From: Flavobacterium sp.
GTDB taxonomy: Bacteria; Bacteroidota; Bacteroidia; Flavobacteriales; Flavobacteriaceae
DNA: 52,818 nucleotides
Assembly: GCA_014378065.1 (NCBI GenBank)
Contig: JACMOK010000086.1
Coordinates: forward strand, 1-52,818
Reading direction: 5' to 3'
Below the pieces are notes generated by a model. That model worked only from the letters and a program-made list of their open reading frames with translations, made no database searches and was not told the origin of the DNA. Position numbers and translations under genes: made by a program. Of the stretch, positions 18,262-27,180 are shown in pieces. The number at the start of each line of letters is the position of its first letter. Within the stretch, counting starts at the first letter, position 1.

Positions 18262-18276
18262 ATGTTATGGTCTGTT

Positions 18277-18354
18277 TAGCCCCGATAGCAGTGAAAATCC
18301 TTTGTTGCGGTTTTTCCGCAAAAAAGATTGTAACGGATAGCGGGAAATGGCTTC
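18277..18354 (-). repeat. Dispersed intergenic palindromic repeat, copy 2 (reverse)
   Basis: On the plus strand it begins TAGCCCCGATAGCAGTG and ends CGGGAAATGGCTTC, the reverse complement of copy 1's layout. The central stem is TTGCGG paired with CCGCAA around a T5 loop. It lies in the gap downstream of pbp1A and upstream of scoA. Confidence 0.88.
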
Positions 18355-18378
18355 TAAAATATATATTTTTTGAAAAAA

Positions 18379-20670
18379 CTACAATTCAAATTCGTCCGTA
18401 CTTTGTTCAAAATCTGTGGTGTCTTTCACAGGGGTCCAGCAATCTACTTTGATGGACAAATTCGCTGGTCGCTCGAAGTCGGTTTTGGAAACGGTTAGGT
18501 CTTTATCGGCGTAACATTTTTTCATAAAAATCGCCCAAATGGGAAGTGCAGCGGTAGCGCCTTGGCCATAAGTGATTCCTTTAAATCGTGCCGATCGGTC
18601 TTCGCACCCCACCCAAACGCCGGTGACCAGATTTGGAACCATGCCCATAAACCAACCATCGGACTGGTTTTGTGTGGTGCCTGTTTTTCCGGCAATCGGA
18701 TTGGTAAACATATAAGGGTAACCCGTTACCCGATTGTAACCGTTGCCGCCGCCCTGGGTTCGTAAACGCGCTCCAGAGCCACCTTCGGTAACACCTTCTA
18801 GCAGTTTGATAACGGCGAAAGCAATGTCTTTGTTTAATACATCGTGAGAATCGGGACTAGGTTCGTAAATCACGACGCCATTTTTATCTTCAATGCGTGA
18901 AATGAATTGGGGTTTGATGTAAACGCCTTCGTTGGCGAAAGTGCTGTAGGCGGCAACCATATCCTGCACGGTAATTTCAACGGCACCCAACGCAATGGAC
19001 GGCTGTACTGGAATTTCGGATTTGACGCCCAATTTATGGGTCAGCTCTACAACCGCTTCGGGGCCGACTTTATCAATTAGCTTTGCGGAAACGGTATTGA
19101 TAGAGTTGGCGAGTGCTTTTTTCAAAGTCACCATGCCACGGTATTTGTTATCAGAATTTTGGGGCGTCCAGGATTCGGTTACATGGTGCCTTCCTTTCGG
19201 AATGGTAAACGGCGAATCAATGATTGAATCGCAGGGTGACATGTTGAGTTGTTCGATGGCGGTGGCGTAAACAAAAGGTTTAAAAGTAGAACCCACTTGA
19301 CGCGCCCCCTGGCCCACGTGATCGTATTGAAAATATTTATAATTGATGCCACCAACCCACGCTTTTACATGGCCCGTTTGCGGTTCCATTGCCATGACAC
19401 CCGATTGTAAGAAGCTTTTGTAATATCGGATGGAGTCTGTTGGCGTTAGGATTGTATCTTTTTCGCCTTTCCAGGTAAAGACTTTCATTTTTGCTTTTAC
19501 GCTGAACGACTGTATGATTTCTTCGTCGGTTTTGTCCTGTGCTGCTAACGTCCTCCAACGCTCGGATGACTTCATGGCTTGTAGCATCAGCTTTGTGGTT
19601 TCTGCTTCGTTGAGTCGGACAAAAGGCGCATTTTTGTTGGTTTTTTGTTCGATGACAAATTCTTTTTGGAGGTTGGTCAAATGTTGGGTGACCGCTTCTT
19701 CAGCATACAATTGCATTCTGGAGTCGATGGTCGTGTAAATTCTTAAACCATCTTTGTAAATGTCGTATTTGGACCCATCAGATTTTTTATTTTCTTTGAC
19801 CCAGTTTTTCATAAAATCCCTAAGGTATTCACGAAAGTAGGTGGCGATGCCATCGGTATGACTTTCGGGATGGAAATGCAGCACCAAAGGTTTTGCTTCG
19901 AGCGCATTTTTGGCCGCCTCTTCTAAAAAGCCGTTTCGTGCCATTTGTTTTAACACCACATTCCGACGTTTAATTACTTTTTCCGGTCTTTTGACAGGAT
20001 TGAATAGCGACGGATTGGTTAACATTCCGACCAGCATGGCACTTTCTTCGATCGTTAAATCACGCGGCTCTTTGCCAAAATATACTTTTGCCGCCGAACG
20101 AATTCCAACCGCGGTATTGACAAAATCAGCCTTATTAAGATACATGGCAATGATTTCATTTTTGGTATATTGGCGTTCCAGCTTGATGGCGATAATCCAT
20201 TCTTTGGCTTTTTGAATGATTCTTAAGGGCAAGAATTTAGAGCCTTCGCCATGAAAAAGCAATTTCGCCAACTGTTGGGTCAGTGTGCTGGCGCCGCCAT
20301 TGGTGCCTAAACGCGCCACAGCACCAAGCGTGCGTCGTGCGTCGATGCCCGAATGCTCATAAAAACGTTCGTCTTCAGTAGAAACCAAAGCATCGACAAG
20401 GTGTTTTGGTAAATCGCTATATTTGACCATCGTGCGGTTTTCGTTGTAGAATTTTCCGATGGTCACGCCATCGGACGAAATAATCTCGGTGGCCAAGTTG
20501 GAGTCCGGATTTTCAAGATCTACAAACGACGGCATAGAACCCAGTAGTCCCCATGAGGCAAGAATGAAAAACAAACAAATGCCACCGAACGAATACAAGA
20601 AAATTTTCCAGAATTTATTCTTGTAATAATTGATATCCTTGTTGGGATTGGTTTTTTTTATAGCTGCCAT
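18379..20670 (-). CDS. Class A penicillin-binding protein (PBP1A-type)
   Basis: A 763-residue bifunctional peptidoglycan synthase. A cytoplasmic N-terminus and one membrane anchor (about 23-45) are followed by the glycosyltransferase-51 domain, with catalytic motif VSTEDERFYEHSGID and later GGASTLTQQLAK. The transpeptidase domain has the nucleophile motif GSTFKPF (near 460) and KTGTTQNQSDGWF. It inserts and cross-links glycan strands. It follows gldH by 4 bp on the same strand, as in other Flavobacteriia, so PSP1-gldH-pbp1A form an operon. Confidence 0.95.
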   Translation of the reverse strand: MAAIKKTNPNKDINYYKNKFWKIFLYSFGGICLFFILASWGLLGSMPSFVDLENPDSNLATEIISSDGVTIGKFYNENRTMVKYSDLPKHLVDALVSTEDERFYEHSGIDARRTLGAVARLGTNGGASTLTQQLAKLLFHGEGSKFLPLRIIQKAKEWIIAIKLERQYTKNEIIAMYLNKADFVNTAVGIRSAAKVYFGKEPRDLTIEESAMLVGMLTNPSLFNPVKRPEKVIKRRNVVLKQMARNGFLEEAAKNALEAKPLVLHFHPESHTDGIATYFREYLRDFMKNWVKENKKSDGSKYDIYKDGLRIYTTIDSRMQLYAEEAVTQHLTNLQKEFVIEQKTNKNAPFVRLNEAETTKLMLQAMKSSERWRTLAAQDKTDEEIIQSFSVKAKMKVFTWKGEKDTILTPTDSIRYYKSFLQSGVMAMEPQTGHVKAWVGGINYKYFQYDHVGQGARQVGSTFKPFVYATAIEQLNMSPCDSIIDSPFTIPKGRHHVTESWTPQNSDNKYRGMVTLKKALANSINTVSAKLIDKVGPEAVVELTHKLGVKSEIPVQPSIALGAVEITVQDMVAAYSTFANEGVYIKPQFISRIEDKNGVVIYEPSPDSHDVLNKDIAFAVIKLLEGVTEGGSGARLRTQGGGNGYNRVTGYPYMFTNPIAGKTGTTQNQSDGWFMGMVPNLVTGVWVGCEDRSARFKGITYGQGATAALPIWAIFMKKCYADKDLTVSKTDFERPANLSIKVDCWTPVKDTTDFEQSTDEFEL

Positions 20671-20674
20671 GATC

Positions 20675-21178
20675 TTATTCTAATTTTTCAATTCTAAACC
20701 CAACTTCTGTTATTCCTTGTAATTTTTCAACGCCTGCAATTTTTCCGGTTTGCCTTACCGCTTGTTTGATTTGTATTTTATATTTACCAGTTTTAAATTT
20801 CATACGTTCTTTGTAGACTAATTTACTGTCTTTAATATCGGTAAATCCTTCTCCGAGCAACATGCCTTGTTCATCGGCCATTTGATATTCTAGCGTATCA
20901 ATCTTGGTGATTTTATTGGGTTGTTGCATCGAAACAATCAAAAAAAGATTGTTAAAGGGATATTCATTGTTGTCTCGAATGTTTAAAAACAAATTGTATT
21001 GTTTTGTAGTATCGACGACCGGCAGCTCAAAACTTACAATGCTGTCTTTATCCCAACTTTTCCCCACCGAATGGTATTCATCAAAAACCCGCTTTTTATC
21101 GCATGACACGAGCAGCGATAAAGCAGAGTAAAAAAAAATCACGAAAAAAATATATAGAAAATTACTTTTTAGGTTCAT
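20675..21178 (-). CDS. gldH: Gliding motility lipoprotein GldH
   Basis: A 167-residue lipoprotein with a hydrophobic signal ending in LLVSC, lipidated at that Cys. GldH is one of the envelope lipoproteins required for Flavobacterium gliding and associated with the type IX secretion/motility machinery. Recognition rests on the sequence pattern (DEYHSVGKSWDKDSIVSFEL, LFLNIRDNNEYPFNNLFLIV), the length, and the conserved neighbours PSP1-domain gene upstream and class A PBP downstream. Its start overlaps the PSP1 gene end by 17 bp, indicating tight co-translation. Confidence 0.92.
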   Translation of the reverse strand: MNLKSNFLYIFFVIFFYSALSLLVSCDKKRVFDEYHSVGKSWDKDSIVSFELPVVDTTKQYNLFLNIRDNNEYPFNNLFLIVSMQQPNKITKIDTLEYQMADEQGMLLGEGFTDIKDSKLVYKERMKFKTGKYKIQIKQAVRQTGKIAGVEKLQGITEVGFRIEKLE

Positions 21179-22400
21179 TTCTGTTATTCGGTATTATTTT
21201 ATTGTTGGCGGGTCTAGGTTGGATCGGATTTTCAGGTTTATTTTTATTGGAAACAATAACATTTTCTGCACCTGGCTTGCGTTTCTTGTTTGATTTTTTC
21301 TTTTTCTTCGGTTGGTCAAAACGCGTTAAACTCTCCTGACCCATGGCATTGTTGAAGTCCTTTTCGGGCTCGGCGGTCACTTCAACAGCATAATCCTCAA
21401 GTGACGACACTTTGTTTTTCAATTTATTTTCGGCCAGTATTTCTTTAACTTGTTCAATTTTCAGCACATGCCAATTGGCAAAATCTTCAGTATACGCAAA
21501 CCACATCAGACCCTTAAAAATGTCTTGTTTCTGACAAACAGCAAGGCCTTTTTCAGTCATCAATTTGGTGTCGAAATCAGGAAAACCTTGTAAGGCATCC
21601 ATATAAGTATCGAGTTCATAATTTAGACAGCATTTCAGTTTGCCGCATTGGCCAGCCAGTTTTTGCGGATTTAAAGACAGTTGTTGGTAACGCGCTGCGG
21701 AAGTATTGACACTTCTAAAATCTGTCAACCAAGTCGAACAACACAATTCTCTACCACAAGAACCAATTCCACCCAATCGCGCAGCTTCCTGACGGAAACC
21801 AACTTGTTTCATTTCGATTCGCGTACTAAATTCTTTGGCAAAATCTTTAATCAGCACACGGAAATCAATCCGATCATTGGCCGTGTAGTAAAACGTGGCT
21901 TTTGAACCATCACCCTGAAATTCAATATCCGAAATTTTCATTTCTAGTTTTTGTGCAATCGCCAATTCCCGGGCGCGCACTTTCATCGGCTCTTCCTTGT
22001 CGCGCGCACTCGACCAAATGTCGATGTCTTTTTGAGACGCTTTTCTGTAAATTTTGGTGACATCCGCGCTCGTGGGATTGACCCCTTTTTTCTTCATTTG
22101 AATTCTCACCAATTCACCCGTTAAGGTCACAATTCCGATGTCGTGTCCCGGAGAAGCCTCCGTGGCCACAATATCGCCCATGCTCAACGTCAGTTTTTCC
22201 GTATTGCGGTAAAACTCTTTTCTGCCATTTTTAAAACGCACTTCAATACAGTCAAAAGGCGCTTCGCCTGAAGGAAGACTCATATTGGAAAGCCAGTCAA
22301 AAATTGTCAATTTGTTGCAGCTGTCGGTGCCGCAAGTCCCATTATTTTTACAACCCTTAGGCGCTCCGCCATCAGAAGTTGAACAACTTGTACATGCCAT
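21162..22400 (-). CDS. PSP1-domain protein (RicT/YaaT-like)
   Basis: A 412-residue cytoplasmic protein. The PSP1 core carries the conserved cysteines in GSCGRELCCSTWL and GKLKCCLNYELD. In Bacillus, RicT works with RicA and RicF as an iron-sulfur complex affecting RNase Y; whether this holds here is unknown. A Cys-rich N-terminus (CTSCSTSDGG, CGTDSCN) is also visible. The last 60 residues are a Lys/Asn/Pro-rich low-complexity tail with KKKKKSNKKRK, suggesting RNA or nucleic-acid contact. It is the first gene of the PSP1-gldH-pbp1A operon. Confidence 0.9.
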   Translation of the reverse strand: MACTSCSTSDGGAPKGCKNNGTCGTDSCNKLTIFDWLSNMSLPSGEAPFDCIEVRFKNGRKEFYRNTEKLTLSMGDIVATEASPGHDIGIVTLTGELVRIQMKKKGVNPTSADVTKIYRKASQKDIDIWSSARDKEEPMKVRARELAIAQKLEMKISDIEFQGDGSKATFYYTANDRIDFRVLIKDFAKEFSTRIEMKQVGFRQEAARLGGIGSCGRELCCSTWLTDFRSVNTSAARYQQLSLNPQKLAGQCGKLKCCLNYELDTYMDALQGFPDFDTKLMTEKGLAVCQKQDIFKGLMWFAYTEDFANWHVLKIEQVKEILAENKLKNKVSSLEDYAVEVTAEPEKDFNNAMGQESLTRFDQPKKKKKSNKKRKPGAENVIVSNKNKPENPIQPRPANNKIIPNNRNEPKK

Positions 22401-22543
22401 GATCTATATCTAGTGTCGCGACGCGCGCAACTTCAATGCTTAAAAAGTTAACCGGGTAAAGATAGTATTTTTTGTTGAAAAGGCGCAATGCCACAAAGGC
22501 TTAAAGGTCGCAAAATTTTAAGTATAAAAATTATTTTTTCTGT

Positions 22544-22616
22544 AGCTCTTTCCCGCTTTTCACTCTATCTTTTACTGCGTAAACTCCGCAAAAGGATGCT
22601 GCTGCAATCGGGGCTA
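22544..22616 (+). repeat. Dispersed intergenic palindromic repeat, copy 3 (forward)
   Basis: Runs from AGCTCTTTCCCGC to GCAATCGGGGCTA with a short central stem (TGCG paired with CGCA). It lies between the trhO stop and the PSP1 start codon, both genes on the minus strand, so this copy is antisense to its neighbours. Confidence 0.82.
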
Positions 22617-22647
22617 GACTTTGTGCCTCACGGTTTTGCAAGAATAA

Positions 22648-24003
22648 TTATTTTTCTATTCGGTATAATTTATCAGAAAGCCGAATCCTAAACGGCAGTT
22701 TGAAAGAAACCGTATTTTCCGCCACCGCTTGATCTGCAGCAGCGTCGTTGACAAACATTTCACCCACCGTCACCAATCGTTCACCCGTTGTCTTGCCTTT
22801 GATCAGGAGGGCATCTCCGGTTTTAATTTCGCCAAATTCGATATAAAACTGTCCAATTCCCGCCTTTGCAAAATAATGAATGCCTTTTCCAACGAGTTTT
22901 TTTTTGATTTTGACACTTTTGGCTTCTGACACTTCGCTCTTGATTTTTGCTTTTGCTAGCGGTGGAGTCCAAATGGTTTTAAAAGTTAAGACTTCCGACT
23001 TTCCTTTTTTAAAAATTTTGTTGCCGTTTTTTATCCCGCTTCTGATGATTTTTTGTGCCGCCTCAGGCAAATGGATAATTTCCACGCAGGCGCTTGAACA
23101 GCAACCCTCCATAGTTGCGGCACAGTTTTCACATTGGATAAAAAGCAAATGGCAGCCTTCGTTGGCGCAATTGGTATGCACATCGCAGGGTTGTCCGCAT
23201 TGGTGGCATTGCGAAACAATATCGTCTGTGATTCTTTCGCCGAGACGATGGTCGAACACAAAATTCTTCCCGATAAATCTGCTTTCCAAGCCTTCCGCTT
23301 TTACTTGGCGCGTGTATTCAATAATACCACCTTCGAGTTGGTAGACGTTCTCAAAACCTTTGTGTTTGAAGTATGCACTTGCTTTCTCGCAGCGGATGCC
23401 GCCTGTGCAGTACATCAGCAATTTTTTATCTTGTTTGTGTTCTGAAAGCTGTTCTTCGATAATGGGAAGGCTTTCGCGAAAGGTATCTACATCGGGTTTG
23501 ATGGCGTTGGTAAAATAGCCGATTTCACTTTCGTAATGGTTGCGCATGTCCACGACAATTGTATCGGGATCATCTAGTAAATCATTGAATTCTTTTGCTT
23601 TGAGATGAATGCCAATATTGGTCGGATCGAAAGTGGCGTCGTGAAGTCCGTCGGCTACAATTTTGTCGCGGACTTTTACGGTCAGTTTTAAAAACGAATG
23701 GTCGTCGTGCGCCACGGCAATATTGAGCCGAATGCCTTTCATGAATTTGTACTTCTCGATCGTGTCTTTAAACTCGTAAAAATGATCGGCGGGCAACGAC
23801 AATTGGGCATTGATGCCTTCGTGTGCGACATAAATGCGACCAAGAACCGCTAAAGGATTCCACGCCAGGAATAATTCGTTTCTGAATTGTGTTGGACTTT
23901 CGATTTGCGCATAAGCATAAAAAGAGAGCGTAAGGCGCTGTTTTCCGGCATCATCAATCATGAGCGCTCGCTCTTGTGCGCTTAAAGTGTTGTACAGTTG
24001 CAT
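22648..24003 (-). CDS. trhO: tRNA uridine(34) hydroxylase TrhO with U32-type C-terminal domain
   Basis: A 451-residue protein from the ATG at 24003 (typical start MQLYNTLSAQERALMIDD); the open frame extends 30 bp further. TrhO makes 5-hydroxyuridine at tRNA wobble position 34 using O2. The N-terminal domain is followed by a rhodanese domain with active Cys199 in LLMYCTGGIRC, then a Cys-rich zinc-like segment (CHQCGQPC, CENC, CCSSAC). Beyond the usual end of about 350 residues, residues 371-451 form a separate domain with VGKGIHYFAKAGIG and KTGDALLIKGKTTG. This resembles the beta-barrel C-terminal domain of U32 peptidase-like TrhP proteins. The fusion is inferred from pattern only. Confidence 0.88.
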   Translation of the reverse strand: MQLYNTLSAQERALMIDDAGKQRLTLSFYAYAQIESPTQFRNELFLAWNPLAVLGRIYVAHEGINAQLSLPADHFYEFKDTIEKYKFMKGIRLNIAVAHDDHSFLKLTVKVRDKIVADGLHDATFDPTNIGIHLKAKEFNDLLDDPDTIVVDMRNHYESEIGYFTNAIKPDVDTFRESLPIIEEQLSEHKQDKKLLMYCTGGIRCEKASAYFKHKGFENVYQLEGGIIEYTRQVKAEGLESRFIGKNFVFDHRLGERITDDIVSQCHQCGQPCDVHTNCANEGCHLLFIQCENCAATMEGCCSSACVEIIHLPEAAQKIIRSGIKNGNKIFKKGKSEVLTFKTIWTPPLAKAKIKSEVSEAKSVKIKKKLVGKGIHYFAKAGIGQFYIEFGEIKTGDALLIKGKTTGERLVTVGEMFVNDAAADQAVAENTVSFKLPFRIRLSDKLYRIEK

Positions 24004-24100
24004 GCTATAAACAGGTTTAAGTGTGGATGGCAAAAGTAAGGAAAAGTTCTAAAGACACAACGGTTTTGGTGACGAAAGCTTGAAAAACGGGACCGGTGTA

Positions 24101-24177
24101 TAGCCCTGATTGTAGTGGAAATCCTTTTGCTTTTTTTGAAAGCAAAAGATTGCAGCGAAAAGCAGGAAATAGCTTCC
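24101..24177 (-). repeat. Dispersed intergenic palindromic repeat, copy 4 (reverse)
   Basis: Plus-strand text begins TAGCCCTGATTGTAGTGG and ends CAGGAAATAGCTTCC. The central stem TTTTGCTTT pairs with AAAGCAAAA. It lies between the bacilliredoxin stop and trhO start, downstream of a separate terminator hairpin. Confidence 0.88.
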
Positions 24178-24181
24178 CATA

Positions 24182-24210
24182 AAAAAAGCACTACATAAAT
24201 AGTGCTTTTT
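24182..24210 (-). terminator. Intrinsic terminator downstream of the bacilliredoxin gene
   Basis: The stem AAAAAGCACTA paired with TAGTGCTTTTT around a 6-nt loop is flanked by A and T runs and so could work in either direction. It sits 35 bp after the bacilliredoxin stop on the minus strand and immediately next to repeat copy 4. Confidence 0.82.
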
Positions 24211-24244
24211 AATCTTTGCGTTTTTCAGCCTGAGCGGCGAAAAA

Positions 24245-24655
24245 TTAACAATACTCGTTAAAGGCGTCTTTGAGATTTTCGGAAATCAGTTCTGCAGGGC
24301 GGCCTTCGATGTGATGGCGTTCAAGCATGTGCACCAATTCGCCGTTTTTGAAAAGCGCAATGCAGGGCGAAGATGGTGGGAATGGAAACATAAAGCCACG
24401 CGCAGCATCTACGGCCTCTTTGTCTACACCGGCAAAAACCGTTACCAGATGACCTGGTTTTTTCTCGTTGTCTAAACTCATTTTAGCTCCCGGTCGCGCA
24501 TTTCTGGCGGCACAGCCACAAACGGAATTCACCACCAATAAAGTAGTTCCGTCTTTGGCTACCGCATTTTCTACGGCACCTGCGCTATATAATTCCTCGA
24601 AACCTGCGTCGGCCAATTCAGCGCGCATCGGGTTTACCATTTCTTCTGGATACAT
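24245..24655 (-). CDS. BrxA/BrxB-family bacilliredoxin
   Basis: A 136-residue thioredoxin-fold protein (YphP/YqiW family) from the ATG at 24655, which gives the family start MYPEEMVNPMRAELADAGF; the open frame extends upstream to 24706. The active-site C-x-C motif is in VNSVCGCAARNARPG. Bacilliredoxins remove bacillithiol from S-bacillithiolated proteins in Firmicutes. Many Bacteroidota also carry the family, though their low-molecular-weight thiol use is less clear. It is a monocistronic unit by context, followed by a strong terminator. Confidence 0.93.
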   Translation of the reverse strand: MYPEEMVNPMRAELADAGFEELYSAGAVENAVAKDGTTLLVVNSVCGCAARNARPGAKMSLDNEKKPGHLVTVFAGVDKEAVDAARGFMFPFPPSSPCIALFKNGELVHMLERHHIEGRPAELISENLKDAFNEYC

Positions 24656-24724
24656 AATTTGTATTTTTAAGGTTTTTTTAAGCGGTAAAGTTACAAAGAA
24701 ATCCATTTGACAGTCTTTCGCAAA

Positions 24725-25906
24725 TCATAAAGATTTGTTAGGGTGTGATTTCAAAAAAAATCTTTTCATCAAAGTTTTAACAAACAACCATTTGGGGCAT
24801 TTGATAATGACTTGAATGTCTTCAAAAAAGGTAGTTTGTTCGTCTAGAAATTTAAAAATCAAACTTGGCTTTCCTTTTTGAAACAAGGCCGAAAAAATAC
24901 GGACTCCCAATTCGTTTTTTGCTGCTAAAACGTCTAAGAGGAGCAAATCGTAAAACCAGAATTTAGTTTTTTTATGAAATTTTCTGAAGTCGGTTTGGGT
25001 TTGTAGGAACGTGATTAATTCGGTTGATTTTTTATCGGAGTTGCTGAAGGTAAATCCCGTACTGGCTTTTGTCCAGCCGCCGGCGGTGCCAATATGCAGG
25101 ATGTTTTTAGTGTTGTTTTTCCAAAACGGAAAACTAGTCATCGGAATGCTCCCTTGTTCTTTTTCAACAATTTGATAATTTTTAAGTCCTAGCTTTTCAA
25201 TATATTTCACTATTTCGCTTTCGTATTCCTCTTTTTTTAGCAGGTGTTTTGAGAACAAAGTATACTCAACCAAAGCTTCTTTTTTGGAAGTAGGGAGCAC
25301 ATACATAAAACGCGTGTTTCCTTTTTGAGGCACCGAGAAATCCATGAAGGTCGCTTGGTCTGAATTGAAAAAATCTTCGTCACTTTTAATAAACCAACCG
25401 ATGAAATGCTGCTGAAGTACAGGATATTTGGTATTTTTATTTATGGCTACGGGATCATAAATACTATTAAAAAGTTGGTCACAAGTGTAGCTGTCCGATT
25501 CGGTTGTTACTTCTACGGTAGCTTTAATTTCTTTGCAGCCAGTTACTTTTTGTTGCAGAAATATGATGTTTTTCTGTTTTGTAATCAGCTCAAAAATATG
25601 GTTGTAAAAATCCAAACCCGCAATCATGTTATAGGAATAGGGAGTTAAATTTAAAACCCGTTGAAAATGTTGGTCTGCATAAAGTGCGTGATACCATTTT
25701 TTAGAGATCACTTTCTCCCAGAGAGTTTGGTTTTCTGTCCAAAAGCACCAGGTTCGGTCGTTGGTTTTTTTTGGATTTTGATCTAATAATAAAATCAATT
25801 TATCGTCAAACTTTCCGGAGATCACCATTTTATAAACCGTCATTAATGCGGACAATCCTGCACCAGTAAAAATGTAATCAAAATGTTTAGTTTGGGGAGA
25901 AATCAT
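24725..25906 (-). CDS. crtY: Lycopene cyclase, CrtY-type
   Basis: A 393-residue flavoprotein-like enzyme that cyclises the ends of lycopene to beta-carotene. The start at the ATG 25906 precedes the dinucleotide-binding motif FDYIFTGAGLSALMTVYKMV. Other typical parts are KKTNDRTWCFWTE and GTAGGWTKASTGFTFSNS. Carotenoids such as zeaxanthin give Flavobacteria their yellow colour. No other crt gene lies in the window, so this copy stands apart from the biosynthetic cluster. It is downstream of the porin gene by 41 bp on the same strand, so read-through from the metal-regulated operon is possible. Confidence 0.88.
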   Translation of the reverse strand: MISPQTKHFDYIFTGAGLSALMTVYKMVISGKFDDKLILLLDQNPKKTNDRTWCFWTENQTLWEKVISKKWYHALYADQHFQRVLNLTPYSYNMIAGLDFYNHIFELITKQKNIIFLQQKVTGCKEIKATVEVTTESDSYTCDQLFNSIYDPVAINKNTKYPVLQQHFIGWFIKSDEDFFNSDQATFMDFSVPQKGNTRFMYVLPTSKKEALVEYTLFSKHLLKKEEYESEIVKYIEKLGLKNYQIVEKEQGSIPMTSFPFWKNNTKNILHIGTAGGWTKASTGFTFSNSDKKSTELITFLQTQTDFRKFHKKTKFWFYDLLLLDVLAAKNELGVRIFSALFQKGKPSLIFKFLDEQTTFFEDIQVIIKCPKWLFVKTLMKRFFLKSHPNKSL

Positions 25907-25947
25907 TTTCAAAAATAAACAAATTATTCCCGAAATTGATTTTAAAT

Positions 25948-27180
25948 TTAGAAGTAGCTTGAGATGCCAAATATAAATCCATCAGTGACCGAGGGCGGAT
26001 TTTCGAATAGGTCGGTTTGCTTTTGAAATCGATAATTGAGTCGGATGACGGTTTCAGAAGTGGGTCGAAAACTAATGGCCGGCATAATACTCCAGACGGA
26101 TTCTCCGATATTTCCACCCGTTTCTTCAAATTTCCCAACATTCCAGTCAACATATTCGAGTCGGCATGCCAGATTCAGCACGGCGTTTTCCCAACCCAGC
26201 ATCGTTTTTTTTAAAATGGGTTGGACTACGTCTAAAAATCCGCCCTGTTGTTGGTTCCCGAATTGTTGGCTGTAGGTTTTGGGTACATCGACGTAAATCC
26301 ATGCAAACTCCCCCGTAATGAATGTTTTTAATTTGGGAAGCGTGGTATTGAAATCGATGGCATAAATACGAACCCTGCGTTTGACATCTACGATAATTCC
26401 GTCATTGTTGAATTTATTATAAACACCACCCATGTAGGAAATTCCAATTTCGCCAATTTTATTGTTTCGAATTGCTAGTTTTCCGGTAAATAAAGGTTCG
26501 CCGCTATTGATTTCCTCGAAACGCTCCGGATTGTTTTTTGCCGCGGGGAGAAAAGTTTTGTTTTCAGAATTTTCAATGATGGAGTTGTCAAAACTGCCCG
26601 AAAAATATAGTTCATAACCCAACATCCAATTTCCGGTGTATTTTTTCCCGAACATGCCCGCACCTGCATTGCTGAAAGTTCCGGGCAACATTTGAGTTGC
26701 TGAAATGGGCCGGTCGGTAAATTCCCATTTAGGGCCATCGTGATTTTGGTTGAAGGCGCCAATGGGATTTACTATTATTCCCATTCTAAAATTTATTAGC
26801 GGATGAAATTCAACATCGATTGAAGCAAATTCGATAGCGATTTCTTTTCCGCCTTCTTCAAATTCAATTTCACTTAAAAATTTTATCCTTTTGCTGATAG
26901 CTGACGACATAAATACGGACAGTCTTCGGGCTTGAAACTGATGTCCTTCGGAGATGCCGTCTGTGGTCAGGTGTTGCCAGTTTGTTTCAACATATCCTCC
27001 GATAGCGATAGGTGTTTTTCCAATATTAAGGGCGGGTCTGTTGTAGATGGCATCCATGTTTAAAAGTTGTTTCACGGTATCTTGCGGAACTCTTTTTAGT
27101 AATGCGGGGTCGATTTGTGCAACACAATGAAAAATGGATAAGCCAAAAAGAAATAACGTGAAGGAGTATTTCATTTTCAT
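25948..27180 (-). CDS. Outer-membrane porin, phosphate-selective porin O/P-like
   Basis: A 410-residue exported protein with signal peptide MKMKYSFTLFLFGLSIFHCV ending near Ala-Gln. It consists of alternating beta-strand-like segments and ends in FGISSYF, with the C-terminal aromatic residue usual for outer-membrane barrels. The pattern YVETNWQHLTTDG, FQARRLSVFMSSAISKRIKF and FRMGIIVNPIGAFNQNHDGP fits the OprO/OprP-type family of Bacteroidota. The true substrate is unknown and phosphate selectivity should not be assumed. Its ATG overlaps the Rieske gene stop by 4 bp, so the two are translationally coupled. Confidence 0.85.
   Translation of the reverse strand: MKMKYSFTLFLFGLSIFHCVAQIDPALLKRVPQDTVKQLLNMDAIYNRPALNIGKTPIAIGGYVETNWQHLTTDGISEGHQFQARRLSVFMSSAISKRIKFLSEIEFEEGGKEIAIEFASIDVEFHPLINFRMGIIVNPIGAFNQNHDGPKWEFTDRPISATQMLPGTFSNAGAGMFGKKYTGNWMLGYELYFSGSFDNSIIENSENKTFLPAAKNNPERFEEINSGEPLFTGKLAIRNNKIGEIGISYMGGVYNKFNNDGIIVDVKRRVRIYAIDFNTTLPKLKTFITGEFAWIYVDVPKTYSQQFGNQQQGGFLDVVQPILKKTMLGWENAVLNLACRLEYVDWNVGKFEETGGNIGESVWSIMPAISFRPTSETVIRLNYRFQKQTDLFENPPSVTDGFIFGISSYF

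Noticed and set aside
21103..21339. Plus-strand ORF antisense to the PSP1 tail
   Set aside because: Phe/Leu-rich text is the reverse of the Lys/Asn-rich low-complexity tail of the PSP1 gene; no independent start signal.
24101..24210. Copy 4 and the adjacent hairpin as one structure
   Set aside because: The hairpin at 24182-24210 is a self-contained terminator with a T run, and the other repeat copies lack it.
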